64,000 bases of DNA. Source: Phytohabitans rumicis (GTDB lineage: Bacteria > Actinomycetota > Actinomycetes > Mycobacteriales > Micromonosporaceae). The number at the start of each line of letters is the position of its first letter. Position 1 is the stretch's first letter. Below, piece by piece: positions 17,289-26,448 of the stretch. The stretch spans positions 1,302,001-1,366,000 of the forward strand of contig NZ_BLPG01000001.1 in assembly GCF_011764445.1 (NCBI RefSeq). The letters run 5' to 3'. A program made the translations under genes and the position numbers. A model generated the notes under the pieces. The model was not told where the DNA came from, did no database searches, and was given only the letters and a program-made list of their open reading frames with translations.

Positions 17289-17951
17289 ATGGCCGGTACG
17301 CACGCCACGGAGACCGCCACACGCGTGCGGGACAGCGCGCGAACCCGCAGCGAGATCCTCGACGTCGCCACCGAGCAGTTCGCCGCCCACGGCTACCACG
17401 GATCGCGCGTGGACGAAATCGCCGCCTTGACCCGCACCACCAAGCGGATGATCTACTACCACTTCGGCGGCAAGAAACAGCTCTACATCGCCGTGCTCGA
17501 GCGGGCCTACGCCCGCATCCGCGCCGCCGAGCGCGAGGTCAGCATGGACAACCTCGACCCGGTCACCGCCCTACGACGGGTCGCCGAGGTCACGTTCGAC
17601 CATCACGGAGCCCACCCGGAGTTCATCCGGCTGGTCTCCATCGAGAACATCCACAACGCGGAACACGTTAAGGAGCTCGTCAAGCTGGTCGACCTCAGCG
17701 GCCCGGTGATCTCGATGTTGGACGGCATCCTGCGCCGTGGGCGGGCGGAAGGACTATTCCGAACCGACGTGGACGCCATCGACGTGCACATGATGATCAG
17801 CGCGTTCTGCGTCTTCCACGTGGCGAACCGGCACACGTTCGGCGCCATCTTCGGGCGTGACCTGCTCGACCCTTCGCGCCGCGGCCAGTACCGGACCATG
17901 TGCGGTGACATGGTCGTGCGGTATCTCGCCGCGGGCGTGGGTCAAGCGTGA
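17289..17951 (+). CDS. TetR-family transcriptional regulator
   Basis: Protein of 220 residues starting at the ATG five bases after GGAGG. The N-terminal DNA-binding domain (about 15-65) contains SEILDVATEQFAAHGYHGS and the recognition region TRTTKRMIYYHFGGKKQLY. The C-terminal helical domain (FDHHGAHPEFIRLVSIENIHNA) resembles the TetR C-terminal domains that follow an acyl- or aromatic-acid sensing style. It is followed by a convergent oxidoreductase gene. Likely a second, locally acting regulator of the island. Confidence 0.9.
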   Translation: MAGTHATETATRVRDSARTRSEILDVATEQFAAHGYHGSRVDEIAALTRTTKRMIYYHFGGKKQLYIAVLERAYARIRAAEREVSMDNLDPVTALRRVAEVTFDHHGAHPEFIRLVSIENIHNAEHVKELVKLVDLSGPVISMLDGILRRGRAEGLFRTDVDAIDVHMMISAFCVFHVANRHTFGAIFGRDLLDPSRRGQYRTMCGDMVVRYLAAGVGQA

Positions 17952-18037
17952 GCGGGTGTGGCGGCGCGGCGGCGCTTTCCCGGTGGCGTCGCGAACCTTG
18001 GCCAACGCGGACATCGCCGCCGCCGGGAAGGCGCTGC

Positions 18038-19120
18038 CTACAGGCGCCGCCGCACCCGCTCACGTGGCGGCACAGCGTGAGTGAACTCCACGGCCGCGCC
18101 GGTACCTGACGACGCGTAGATCGCCTCGATGATCTCGAGCGACTTGACCGCGTCGAGCCCGGTTACCTCCGGCTCGCGGTCGTGCCTGATGGCGCCGACG
18201 AAGTCTTCGATCTGTTGGGCGTGGTAGGGCACGAGCTGATCGTGGATCTCCGCCAGCGGCAGGTCGGGCGCGCCCGCACGCACGCGGCCTGTCTGCGATA
18301 CCTCCTGCCCGGGAACGGTCGAGATGTCGGTGAAGCCGACGCCTTCCGGAAATTCCATCACGCTCGCCGTACGCCCCTGTGCGTCACTTACCCAGACCTG
18401 GGCGCCGAGCCCGGGCCGGAACGTCGTGCCGGCCTGGATGGTGGCGATGCCACCGGAGGCGAACTCGACGACCGCCGCCGCGGTGTCCTCCACCTCGATA
18501 AGTCCCTTGTGGACGAGGGTGGCGCACCGGCCGGTGACCCGGCGGACCGGACCCATGAACCATTGCAGCAGATCGACGTGGTGGATCGCCTGGGTCATGA
18601 GAACTCCGCCGCCCTCCGTGGCCGCCCGCCCGCGCCACGGCTCCGCGTAGTAGTCCGCGTCGCGGTTGAACCGAGCGACGACGCCGCCGCAGATCGGTGT
18701 GCCCAGCCGCCCATCTTCGATCGCGCGGCGGATGCGTATCGCCGCGGGCCAGAAGCGGCGCTGGAACAGCACGCCGAACCGGACGCCGGCCGCGGCGGTC
18801 GCGGCGATCATTCGTTGGGCCTGTGCGACAGTAAGGGCGACCGGTTTCTCGCACAGCACATGCGTGCGGTGCCGCGCCGCTGCCAGCACGCCGGCCTCGT
18901 GCGCGCTGTGCGGCGTGCAGACGGTTACAGCGTCCAGGCCGGACCCGAGCATTTCATCGACGTCCTGATATGCCTGCGGGATGCCGTGCGCGGCGGTGAA
19001 ACTGTGGGCGCGGCCGATGTCGACGTCGACCACCGCGACCACCTGGACGCCCGCGACACCGCGGAGCGCGGCCACGTGACTTCTCGCGATCTTGCCGCAG
19101 CCGATGATTCCTACCCGCAC
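18038..19120 (-). CDS. Gfo/Idh/MocA-family NAD(P)-dependent oxidoreductase
   Basis: Protein of 360 residues from the GTG at 19120. The Rossmann motif is VGIIGCGKIA (3-12), the family hallmark CEKPVAL lies near residue 95, and GGGVLMTQAIHHVDLLQWFMG is the conserved GG-x-HxxD region. Members oxidise or reduce sugar, inositol or cyclohexanol hydroxyls with NAD(P). Its start overlaps the end of the AroQ-like gene by 10 bp, so they are translationally coupled. A hydroaromatic-ring or polyol substrate fits the setting; the exact reaction is not readable. Confidence 0.85.
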   Translation of the reverse strand: MRVGIIGCGKIARSHVAALRGVAGVQVVAVVDVDIGRAHSFTAAHGIPQAYQDVDEMLGSGLDAVTVCTPHSAHEAGVLAAARHRTHVLCEKPVALTVAQAQRMIAATAAAGVRFGVLFQRRFWPAAIRIRRAIEDGRLGTPICGGVVARFNRDADYYAEPWRGRAATEGGGVLMTQAIHHVDLLQWFMGPVRRVTGRCATLVHKGLIEVEDTAAAVVEFASGGIATIQAGTTFRPGLGAQVWVSDAQGRTASVMEFPEGVGFTDISTVPGQEVSQTGRVRAGAPDLPLAEIHDQLVPYHAQQIEDFVGAIRHDREPEVTGLDAVKSLEIIEAIYASSGTGAAVEFTHAVPPRERVRRRL

Positions 19121-19569
19121 GCCGGCTCGCCACCCGTCATGCCCTGGAGAGCGAGCATGCCCAACTCGTACACCGCGGGGCCGAAGCCGGCGAGGAACCC
19201 GCCGGCGGCGCGGGCGGTCAACAGCTCGTGGTGGTAGGTCGCCTCCCGGCTGAAGACGTTGGTGAGATGAACCTCCACGATCGGCTGGTCGAGCATCCGC
19301 AGCGCGTCGAGCAGGGCCACCGACCGGGTTGACAACCCGGCGGGGTTGATGATGACGCAGGCCCCTTCGTTGTACGCTTGGTGCAGCCAGTCGAGGATCT
19401 GGCCTTCGGAGTTGGACTGCCCGAAGAACAGGTCGAAGCCGAGGTCGGCGGCAAGGGTCGCGCACCGCTTCTCGATCTCGGCGAGCGTCGCCGTGCCGTA
19501 CAGGTGTGGCTCGCGGCGGCCGAGCATGTTGAGGTTGGGTCCGTTGAGGATGAACAGGCGGCGTGCCAC
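19111..19569 (-). CDS. Divergent type II 3-dehydroquinate dehydratase (AroQ-like)
   Basis: Protein of 152 residues from the GTG preceded by GGAGG. It aligns without gaps to the Mycobacterium tuberculosis enzyme numbering as I remember it: N12 in GPNLN, R19, Y24, N75 and H101 (VEVHLTN) are all kept. Two substrate-contacting positions differ: H81 of the usual THTS motif is T81 (GLSTRS), and R112 is Y112 (REATYHHE). The catalytic base apparatus is thus intact while the ring-recognition residues are changed. In its context it would convert 3-dehydroquinate, or a close relative, to the dehydroshikimate-type product used by the fusion enzyme. It lies in a minus-strand run with the quinoprotein and oxidoreductase genes. 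Confidence 0.8.
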   Translation of the reverse strand: MARRLFILNGPNLNMLGRREPHLYGTATLAEIEKRCATLAADLGFDLFFGQSNSEGQILDWLHQAYNEGACVIINPAGLSTRSVALLDALRMLDQPIVEVHLTNVFSREATYHHELLTARAAGGFLAGFGPAVYELGMLALQGMTGGEPACG

Positions 19570-19579
19570 GAACGGCCTC

Positions 19580-21721
19580 CTAGTAGACCTCGATCTTGCC
19601 GGTCGACCGCGGGCTTGCCGGATCGTTGAAGAAGTACTCGCCGGCGCGGCTGAACGTGTACTGGAATGACTCACCGGGATCGAGGCGAACCTTGAAAAGG
19701 CCCTCGAAGAACTGGGTCACGCCACGCTCGCCGGCGTTGCCGGGATGGTTGGTGAACGTCACGGTGGTGCCGGACGGCACCCGCAGGTGCGTGGGCGCCA
19801 TACCGGCGACGGCGAACGACTCGCTCGCGCCGATCTGCCCGGTCGCGGCGTTGTACGTCCGGCCGATGACAACCGTGTTGGCCACCGCGGCGCCTTCGAC
19901 CGGACCGCCGGAGACCGGCCGGCGGATCACCGGGGGCGGCGGGGTGGGTGCCGGCCCGACGTCCCCGTCGATCTCGAAGGCCCAGAGGAAGTCGCCGCGC
20001 GGGGCGGAATTGCCGTACGGGATGCTGGTCCCGCCGGCGTACACGGCCAGGTACTCCTTGCCGCCGGCGCGGTACATGATGGGGCTGGAGCTGATCGCCG
20101 CTCCGGTCTGGAAGCGCCACAGTTCCCGGCTTGTTCGGGCGTCCATGGCGATCAGGTTGCCGTCCGGCTGGCCGATGAACATCAGGTCGCTGGCGGTGGT
20201 GAGGATGCCGTTGCCGTGGGCCAGCGAGTAGGGCATGCGCCGCTTCCACGTCACGCGGTTGGTGCTCACGTCGACGGCGACGATGCCGCCGGTCTGGTAC
20301 TCCCCCGGTGCCCGCAGGCCGTTGCTGCTCTCGGTGAGCGAGTGCGCGGCCGCGACGTACCCGTAACCGGTGTAGACCAGCCCGGTGCGGTGGCTGAAGG
20401 ACATGTGTGACCAGTCCGCACCGCCGCCGTGGCCGGGGATGGACAAGATCGGCACGTCCCAGTGCGGGTCGTACAGGGCGCCCTGCATGTAGTTGGGCAC
20501 GGCCCGGTTCGGGTCACCCGGGACGGCGGTTCCCAGCGGCTGGTCCACGACGCGCTGCTCGGTCCAGCCGCCCTGCACCGGAAACGGCTGAGTCGGCCAG
20601 GTCTTCTGCCGCGGCTCCTGCGGCACCGGTCGCTCGACGATTCCCAGCGGAGCGGTGCCGTCGACCCGGTCGAGGATGAAGTACATACCGGACTTGCTGC
20701 CGTACACGACCACCTTGCGCCGACGGCCCCGGATCCGGACGTCGGCGAGCACCGGCGCCATCACATTGTCCATGTCCCAGATGTCGTGGTGTACCGACTG
20801 GAAGTGCCAGCGGTAGGCGCCGGTGTGCATGTCCAGCGCCACGAGCGAGTTGGCGAACAGGTTCTGCCCGCCGCGGGCCGAGCCGTCCTGCGAGGAGTTG
20901 TTGCCGCGGGCGTTGCCGAACGTCCAGTACGTCAGCCCCAGCTCGGGGTCGACGGCCGGGTGGATCCACGGCGTCGCGCCGCCGTCCATCCAGGAGTCGC
21001 CCTCCCAGGTGTCGTTGCCGAGCTCGCCCGGCCCGGGCGTGCCCCAGAAGTGCCACAGCAGGTCGCCGCTGCGGGCGTCGAGCGCCACGGCGGCACCGCG
21101 CGGACCGTCGTTGGTGCCGCAGAACAGCATGCCGTCGCAGTACACGACGGCCACCTTCTCGATGTTGCCGAATCCGTTGACCTGACGCTCCCACACGACC
21201 TGGCCGGTTCCCTGGTCCAATGCGATGACGTAGTTCTCGTTCGACTTGGTGAACACCTTGCCGTCACCGACCGCCACACCCCGGCGGACCAGCGTGCCGC
21301 GCGTCTGCTCGTAACGCCATTTCGTCTGGCCGGTGACGCCGTCGACGGCGACGACGTTGCCGAGCGCGGACTCGATGTAGATCGTCCCGTCGACCACGAC
21401 CGCGGTGCTCTCGTTGTTGCCTTCGGTGATCCCGCCCTCGATGCGGTTGACCCACGCGCCCCGCAGCCGGCGCACGTTACCGGGATGGATGCGCCGCAGC
21501 GAGGTGTAGTTCTGGTTGCCCAGGTTGCCGCCGACCTTGGGGAAGTCCTTGTCGCCGGGGGTGTCGAAGCGGCTGAGATCGGCGGCGCCGGGAACGGGTT
21601 GCCGGCCTGTCCCTTGCCCACCCGCGCCGGCGGGTGCCGCGGCGACGGCGGGGCCGGCGGCCGCGGCGACGGCCGCCACCGCGGCGCCTTTGAGCACGTT
21701 TCTTCGGTCGATGTGTGCCAT
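19580..21721 (-). CDS. Tat-exported PQQ-type quinoprotein dehydrogenase with C-terminal cupredoxin-like domain
   Basis: Protein of 713 residues; ATG 21721 is preferred because GAGG sits eight bases upstream. The signal MAHIDRRNVLKGAAV carries twin arginines. Residues about 50-600 form an eight-bladed propeller with repeated tryptophan-dock phrases (VVAVDGVTGQTKWRYEQ, VIALDQGTGQVVWER, LIAMDARTSRELWRF). This matches the quinate/glucose/alcohol dehydrogenase family that oxidises alcohols outside the membrane using PQQ. The last about 100 residues look like a cupredoxin (GTTVTFTNHPGN, GESFQYTFSRAGEYFF), but no Cys-His-Met copper set follows. A quinate or shikimate dehydrogenase role fits the island. 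No PQQ biosynthesis genes are in the window. Confidence 0.75.
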   Translation of the reverse strand: MAHIDRRNVLKGAAVAAVAAAAGPAVAAAPAGAGGQGTGRQPVPGAADLSRFDTPGDKDFPKVGGNLGNQNYTSLRRIHPGNVRRLRGAWVNRIEGGITEGNNESTAVVVDGTIYIESALGNVVAVDGVTGQTKWRYEQTRGTLVRRGVAVGDGKVFTKSNENYVIALDQGTGQVVWERQVNGFGNIEKVAVVYCDGMLFCGTNDGPRGAAVALDARSGDLLWHFWGTPGPGELGNDTWEGDSWMDGGATPWIHPAVDPELGLTYWTFGNARGNNSSQDGSARGGQNLFANSLVALDMHTGAYRWHFQSVHHDIWDMDNVMAPVLADVRIRGRRRKVVVYGSKSGMYFILDRVDGTAPLGIVERPVPQEPRQKTWPTQPFPVQGGWTEQRVVDQPLGTAVPGDPNRAVPNYMQGALYDPHWDVPILSIPGHGGGADWSHMSFSHRTGLVYTGYGYVAAAHSLTESSNGLRAPGEYQTGGIVAVDVSTNRVTWKRRMPYSLAHGNGILTTASDLMFIGQPDGNLIAMDARTSRELWRFQTGAAISSSPIMYRAGGKEYLAVYAGGTSIPYGNSAPRGDFLWAFEIDGDVGPAPTPPPPVIRRPVSGGPVEGAAVANTVVIGRTYNAATGQIGASESFAVAGMAPTHLRVPSGTTVTFTNHPGNAGERGVTQFFEGLFKVRLDPGESFQYTFSRAGEYFFNDPASPRSTGKIEVY

Positions 21722-21760
21722 CGGGGTCACCTCGATACGTTGGTGTGAAAGCGCTACCGG

Positions 21761-23536
21761 TCAGTCGAAGACGCCCTGGTAGATGTCCTTGATGTTCCAG
21801 TGACCGGGTGTCGGGACGGGTTCGTTGACCATGGGTACGTCGAGTACCGCCGGCCGGCGGGACGCGATGGCGGCGCGCAGCGCCTCGCCGAGCGCGTCGG
21901 CGCTGTCCACTGTGTAGCCGTGCGCGCCGCAGGCTCGGCCGAAGGCGGCGAAGTCCGGGCTGTACGGCAAGCCGTCCGGCCCGAGGAAGTCGCAGCCGTA
22001 GCTGCGCCCGAAGTTCGCCGCCTGCAGGTCGGAGATGGTGCCGTGGGATCGGTTGTTCATGACGACGAAGATCACCGGCGCGCCTTGCTCGACGGCCATC
22101 GGTACCGCCGGCAACTGCGCCCCCATCCCGCCGTCGCCGATCAGGGCGACGACGGTGCGGTCGGGTTGCGCGATCTGGACGCCGACCGCCGCCGCGGGGC
22201 CGAAGCCCATCGTCGAGGCGCCGCCGGGGGTGATGAAGCGGCCCTCTTCGGGCAGTTCGTAGCACTGGGCCACGCCGTTCTTGTTCCACCCCACGTCGGT
22301 GACGAGGATCGCGTCGGGCGGGAGGATGGCCCGCAGGTCGGTCAGGATCCGTTCGGGCCGCAACGGAAACTGCGCGCTGGTGCCGCGTTCCCGGCTCTCG
22401 GTGAAGAGGGTGCGTCGGGTCGCGGTGATGGTCTCGCGCAGCCCAGGCCGCCGCCGAGGCGTGGCCTGCCTTTCGTGGACAGCCGCGTCGATCGCGCGAA
22501 CGGCGTCGGCCACGTCGGCGACGGCGCCGATGGTGACCGGGAAGTTGCGTCCGATCTCCGCCGGGTCGATGTCGACCTGGATGAGCCGCCCGGGCGGGAA
22601 CTGCCACGTGTAACGGCGGTCCCAGGAGCTGGCGTCGGTCTCGGCGAAGCGGGTGGCCAGCGCCAGCACGACATCTGCCTCGCGGGTGTACCGGTTGGTC
22701 AGCTCCAGGCCCCAGAAGCCCGGCATGCCGAGCAGGAGCGGATGGCTGTCTGGCAGCGTTCCCTTGGCCATCAGCGAGTGCGCGACCGGGATGTCGAGGT
22801 GCTCCAGCAGCGAGCGCAGGGCGTCGAGGCCGGGGCCGCGGCGCAGGCCGCCGCCGAGGTAGACCAGCGGTCGCTCTGCCGCGACGAGCAGGTCGGCGAT
22901 GCGTCCGGCGACCTCGCGGGGCAGGCCGGGGCGCTCCGGGGCCGCGAGCGGGAAGCCCGCGGCGGCGTCCCGCGGTACTGGACGCGAGAAGTGGTCCATC
23001 GGCACGCTCAACAGAACGGCGCCGGGGCGGCCGGAGGTCGCGGTCCAGAACGCGCGCTCGGTGAATCGGGCCAGGTCGGCGGCCCGGTGCACCTGCCAGG
23101 CCCGCTTCACGAACGGCCGGTAGATCGCCGCCTGGTCACCGTCGGCGTGCAGGTTCACCTCCTGGTGCGGGTGCCGGCCCCGGTAGTACGACGGGATGTC
23201 GCCCGTGATCGCCACCAGCGGCACGGAGTCGAGGGCGGCCGTGAGGACGCCGGTGACGGCGTTGGTCATCCCCGGACCGACGTGCAGCAGCACGACACCC
23301 GGTCGGCCGGTCGCCCGGGCGTAGCCGTCAGCGGCGTGCGCGGCGGCCTGCTCGTGGCGGGCGATGACGAAGCGGATCGTGCTGCGGCCCATCGCGTCCA
23401 ACAGCGCGATGTTGGTGTGGCCGCAGGTGCCGAAGACGTATTCGACGCCGTACGACTCGAGCTGGGCGACCATGGCCACCGCCGCCGTGACCGTGTCGCT
23501 GTGGCTGCCGGTGTCGACAAGCTCGTCGAGGCTCAT
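21761..23536 (-). CDS. Thiamine-diphosphate-dependent enzyme (acetolactate-synthase/decarboxylase superfamily)
   Basis: Protein of 591 residues with the three usual domains. The N-terminal PYR domain has the activating glutamate in ARHEQAAAHAADG (E62), followed by a central domain. The C-terminal ThDP-binding domain carries GDGGMGAQ ... MNNRSHGT. It makes or breaks a bond next to a 2-oxo acid carbonyl. The N-terminus GTCGHTNIALLDAM differs from classical acetolactate synthase, so the substrate is open. The start overlaps the stop of the aldehyde dehydrogenase, suggesting that an aldehyde made by this enzyme is oxidised by that one. Confidence 0.8.
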   Translation of the reverse strand: MSLDELVDTGSHSDTVTAAVAMVAQLESYGVEYVFGTCGHTNIALLDAMGRSTIRFVIARHEQAAAHAADGYARATGRPGVVLLHVGPGMTNAVTGVLTAALDSVPLVAITGDIPSYYRGRHPHQEVNLHADGDQAAIYRPFVKRAWQVHRAADLARFTERAFWTATSGRPGAVLLSVPMDHFSRPVPRDAAAGFPLAAPERPGLPREVAGRIADLLVAAERPLVYLGGGLRRGPGLDALRSLLEHLDIPVAHSLMAKGTLPDSHPLLLGMPGFWGLELTNRYTREADVVLALATRFAETDASSWDRRYTWQFPPGRLIQVDIDPAEIGRNFPVTIGAVADVADAVRAIDAAVHERQATPRRRPGLRETITATRRTLFTESRERGTSAQFPLRPERILTDLRAILPPDAILVTDVGWNKNGVAQCYELPEEGRFITPGGASTMGFGPAAAVGVQIAQPDRTVVALIGDGGMGAQLPAVPMAVEQGAPVIFVVMNNRSHGTISDLQAANFGRSYGCDFLGPDGLPYSPDFAAFGRACGAHGYTVDSADALGEALRAAIASRRPAVLDVPMVNEPVPTPGHWNIKDIYQGVFD

Positions 23537-25026
23537 CGGGTACCTTCCTGATCGCCGAACAGGGACATGCCGCGCAGCATGAGCGTCTTGACGACCGTGT
23601 AGTCGTCGATCATCCAGCGGGGTGACTCGCGCCCGAATCCCGAGTCCTTGACGCCGCCGAACGGGACGTGATCGAGCCGGAAGTTCGACGAACCGTTGAC
23701 CACCAGGCCGCCGACCTCCAGTTCGCGCCAGGCCGTCACGATCCGGCGGACGTCGTTGGTGAACAGGCCCGCCTGCAGGCCGTAGCGGCTGTCGTTGCAG
23801 GTGGCCACAACGTCGTCGAAGTCGTCGAAGGGCAGGACGCTGACTGCCGCGCCGAACAACTCGTCCTGGATCAACCGTGCGTCGCTTGGTGGGGACGCCA
23901 CGATCGTGGGGAGGACGGTGGCACCGTCGCGGCGGCCGCCGGTCCTGACCGTCGCTCCGGCGGCGGCCGCCTCGCCGACCCACGCGACGACGCGTTCGGC
24001 CGCGTCGTCGTCGACCATCGCCCCGACGTCGGTGGCCGGATCGAGCGGATCGCCGACGGTCAACTTCTCCACCTGCCGGGTGAAGCCCTCCAGGAACTCC
24101 TCGTAGCGGTCGCGGTGGACGTAGACCCGCTGCACCGATATGCAGCTCTGGCCGGAGTTGCTGTAGCCGGTGCTGGCGCAGATCCGCGCGGCGGCGCCCA
24201 CGTCCGCGTCCTCGCACACGATCGTTGCGGCGTTGCCGCCGAGCTCCATGACGAGGCGTTTGGCGCCGGCCGCCCGGGCCACCGCCGCTCCCGTTGCCAC
24301 GCTTCCGGTGAAGCTGATGACGCCGACCTCGGGCGCGGCGCACAGTGCCGTGCCCAGGCGCCCGTCGCCGTGCAGCACCTGGACCGCCTCCGGCGGCATC
24401 CCCGCCTCAAGGAGCAGCGCCACGACCGCGGCGGACGCCGCCGGTGCCTGGGGCGGCGGCTTGACGATCGCCGTGTTGCCGGCGGCGAACGCGGCCGCCA
24501 GCTTGTGCGCGAGCAGGTTCGCCGGGGCGTTGAACGGCGTGATCGCCAGTGCCACACCGACAGGGGCGCGATGCGTGAACGCGGTTGTGCCGACACCACG
24601 GGCCCAGCCGGCGACCGGCAGCACCTCGCCACCTATCCGTCGGGCCTCGGCGGCGCAGACGGCGAACGTGTCGGCCACCCGGTCGATCTCGCCCCGCCCG
24701 TCCTTGAGCGGCTTGCCGAGCTCCAGCGCCAGCAGGCGGGCCAGTCCCTCGCGCCGCTCGGCGGCGGCCGCCGCCGCCCGCTCGAGCACGCCGGCGCGCG
24801 CCGCCGGCGACAACCGGGCGACCACCTTGGCACCACGCCGCGCGTACGTCAGAGCCGCCCGCACGTCGCCGTCGTCCGCCTGCCGGGCGGTACTGACGAC
24901 CCGGCGCACCCAGGGACCGAACCGGTCGAGCCGCGTCCCGCCGTCCAGCCAGTCGCCGGCGACCAGGCAGCCGACCTCGACGACCTCGGTCGGCGGCGCG
25001 CTCCGGGTGAGGTTGTCGAGCATCAC
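23533..25026 (-). CDS. NAD(P)-dependent aldehyde dehydrogenase
   Basis: Protein of 497 residues of the ALDH superfamily. Cofactor motif GVALAITPFNAPANL, glycine motif FTGSVATGAA, general-base glutamate in MELGGNAATIV and the nucleophilic cysteine in SNSGQSCISVQRVYVH are all present. It oxidises an aldehyde to the acid or CoA ester. First gene of a minus-strand run with the ThDP enzyme; the quinoprotein follows. It is divergent from the CoA-transferase, with the operator candidate at 25084 between them. Confidence 0.9.
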   Translation of the reverse strand: MMLDNLTRSAPPTEVVEVGCLVAGDWLDGGTRLDRFGPWVRRVVSTARQADDGDVRAALTYARRGAKVVARLSPAARAGVLERAAAAAAERREGLARLLALELGKPLKDGRGEIDRVADTFAVCAAEARRIGGEVLPVAGWARGVGTTAFTHRAPVGVALAITPFNAPANLLAHKLAAAFAAGNTAIVKPPPQAPAASAAVVALLLEAGMPPEAVQVLHGDGRLGTALCAAPEVGVISFTGSVATGAAVARAAGAKRLVMELGGNAATIVCEDADVGAAARICASTGYSNSGQSCISVQRVYVHRDRYEEFLEGFTRQVEKLTVGDPLDPATDVGAMVDDDAAERVVAWVGEAAAAGATVRTGGRRDGATVLPTIVASPPSDARLIQDELFGAAVSVLPFDDFDDVVATCNDSRYGLQAGLFTNDVRRIVTAWRELEVGGLVVNGSSNFRLDHVPFGGVKDSGFGRESPRWMIDDYTVVKTLMLRGMSLFGDQEGTR

Positions 25027-25083
25027 CGCTCCTTCGACTGAACCGCTCAGCGGTACTCCTGGACCGTTGTACGGACTAGGTGT

Positions 25084-25096
25084 AACGTACGGGCGG
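25084..25096 (+). promoter_or_regulatory. AACGTACGGGCG operator candidate between the ALDH and CoA-transferase genes
   Basis: Second exact copy of TAACGTACGGGCG, in a 149-bp divergent promoter region. See also 16181. Confidence 0.4.
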
Positions 25097-25175
25097 CGAG
25101 GTCACCTGGCAATAGCTGGTTCCGAACCTGTAACGGCGACATGAAGCCGCGCCATCAACGACCGAGGGGCGACAC

Positions 25176-26372
25176 ATGGACGACCGACCGTTGCACGGCG
25201 TACGAGTCCTGGACCTGACCAACGTGCTGGCGGGACCGTACTGCAGCTACCAGCTGATGCTCCTCGGCGCCGAGGTCATCAAGATCGAGAAACCGGGTCA
25301 CGGCGACCTCGCCCGCCGGCTCGGTCCCGAGCCGGCGCTCAACCAGGCCGGCGTCGGCGCGTCCTTCCTCGCCCAAAACGCCGGGAAGAAGTCGGTCGAG
25401 CTGGACCTCAAGGACCCCCGGGACCGGGCCGCCTTCGAGGGGCTGCTAGCCGACGCGGATGTCCTGCTGGAAAACTTCCGCGCGGGCGTCCTGGCGCGCA
25501 CGGGCTATGGCTGGGACGTGCTGCACCACATCAACCCGCGCCTGATCTACTGCGCCATCTCCGGCTTCGGCCAGGCCGGGCCGATGAGCCAGGCACCGGC
25601 GTACGACCAAATCATCCAAGGATTGTCCGGGATGATGAGCATCACCGGAACGCCGGAGACCGCTCCCCTCCGGGTCGGCTTCCCGGTCTGCGACTCGGTA
25701 GGCGGACTGGTCGCCGCTATGTCCATCTGTGCCGCCCTCACCGGCCGATCGCGCACCGGCACCGGCGTCCACCTGGACGTGTCCATGTTGGAGGCATCCC
25801 TGTCCGCCATGGGGTGGGCGGCGTCGAACTATCTCGTCAGCGGCATCCCACCCGAGCCGATGGGGGACCAGAACGCCACAGCCGCGCCGTCGGGAACCTT
25901 CGACGCGGCCGACGGGCCGCTCAACATCGCGGCCAACAGGCAACAACAGTTCGAGGTGCTGTGCCGGCTCATCGGCCGGGACGACCTCACCACCGACGAA
26001 CGCTTCGCCGACCGCGAGGCGCGAAAGGTCAACCGGACAGCACTGAATCGAGAGATCAACTCGGCCCTACGACGCCGCCCGGCGCTGGAATGGGAGCGGC
26101 TGCTCTCCGGAGCTGGTGTACCGGCAGCACGGATCCTCAGCGTTCCACAGACCGTCGAGCTGGAGCAGCTGCGGCAACGCGGCTTCTTCACGGACCTTCC
26201 GTTTCCCGGCGATCCCGGACGGCGGCTGCGGGTCAACGGGAACGGCGTACACGTCAATGGCGCCCCACTGCGACCGGGCTCACCGCCGCCGTTGCTGGGC
26301 GAGCACAACATCGAGTTCGACATCCACGACGCGGACGTGGCCGTCACCACCGACGAGGTGAGCGCGCCGTGA
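25176..26372 (+). CDS. CaiB/BaiF family III CoA-transferase
   Basis: Protein of 398 residues, the usual length. The N-terminus VRVLDLTNVLAGPYCSYQLMLLGAEVIKIEKP is diagnostic when read in parts (VLAGPY, GAEVIKIEKP). The catalytic aspartate is D144 in APAYDQIIQG, the residue that forms the acyl-aspartyl intermediate. It moves CoA between an acyl-CoA donor and a free carboxylic acid. Directly followed by a citryl-CoA-lyase-like gene, which suggests activation of a citrate- or malate-like acid and then cleavage. Confidence 0.9.
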   Translation: MDDRPLHGVRVLDLTNVLAGPYCSYQLMLLGAEVIKIEKPGHGDLARRLGPEPALNQAGVGASFLAQNAGKKSVELDLKDPRDRAAFEGLLADADVLLENFRAGVLARTGYGWDVLHHINPRLIYCAISGFGQAGPMSQAPAYDQIIQGLSGMMSITGTPETAPLRVGFPVCDSVGGLVAAMSICAALTGRSRTGTGVHLDVSMLEASLSAMGWAASNYLVSGIPPEPMGDQNATAAPSGTFDAADGPLNIAANRQQQFEVLCRLIGRDDLTTDERFADREARKVNRTALNREINSALRRRPALEWERLLSGAGVPAARILSVPQTVELEQLRQRGFFTDLPFPGDPGRRLRVNGNGVHVNGAPLRPGSPPPLLGEHNIEFDIHDADVAVTTDEVSAP

Positions 26373-26376
26373 GTGA

Positions 26377-26441
26377 GCGAAGCGAGCGAACCATCAAGCT
26401 CAGTACGCTTGGAGCCTCGCGGCCGCCCGCAGCGAAGCGAG
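26377..26441. repeat. GCGAAGCGAG direct repeats between two genes
   Basis: GCGAAGCGAG occurs at 26377-26386 and 26432-26441 in the short gap between the CoA-transferase and lyase genes. I recall this phrase as a dispersed intergenic repeat in Micromonosporaceae genomes; function unknown. Confidence 0.4.
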
Positions 26442-26448
26442 GACGGCC

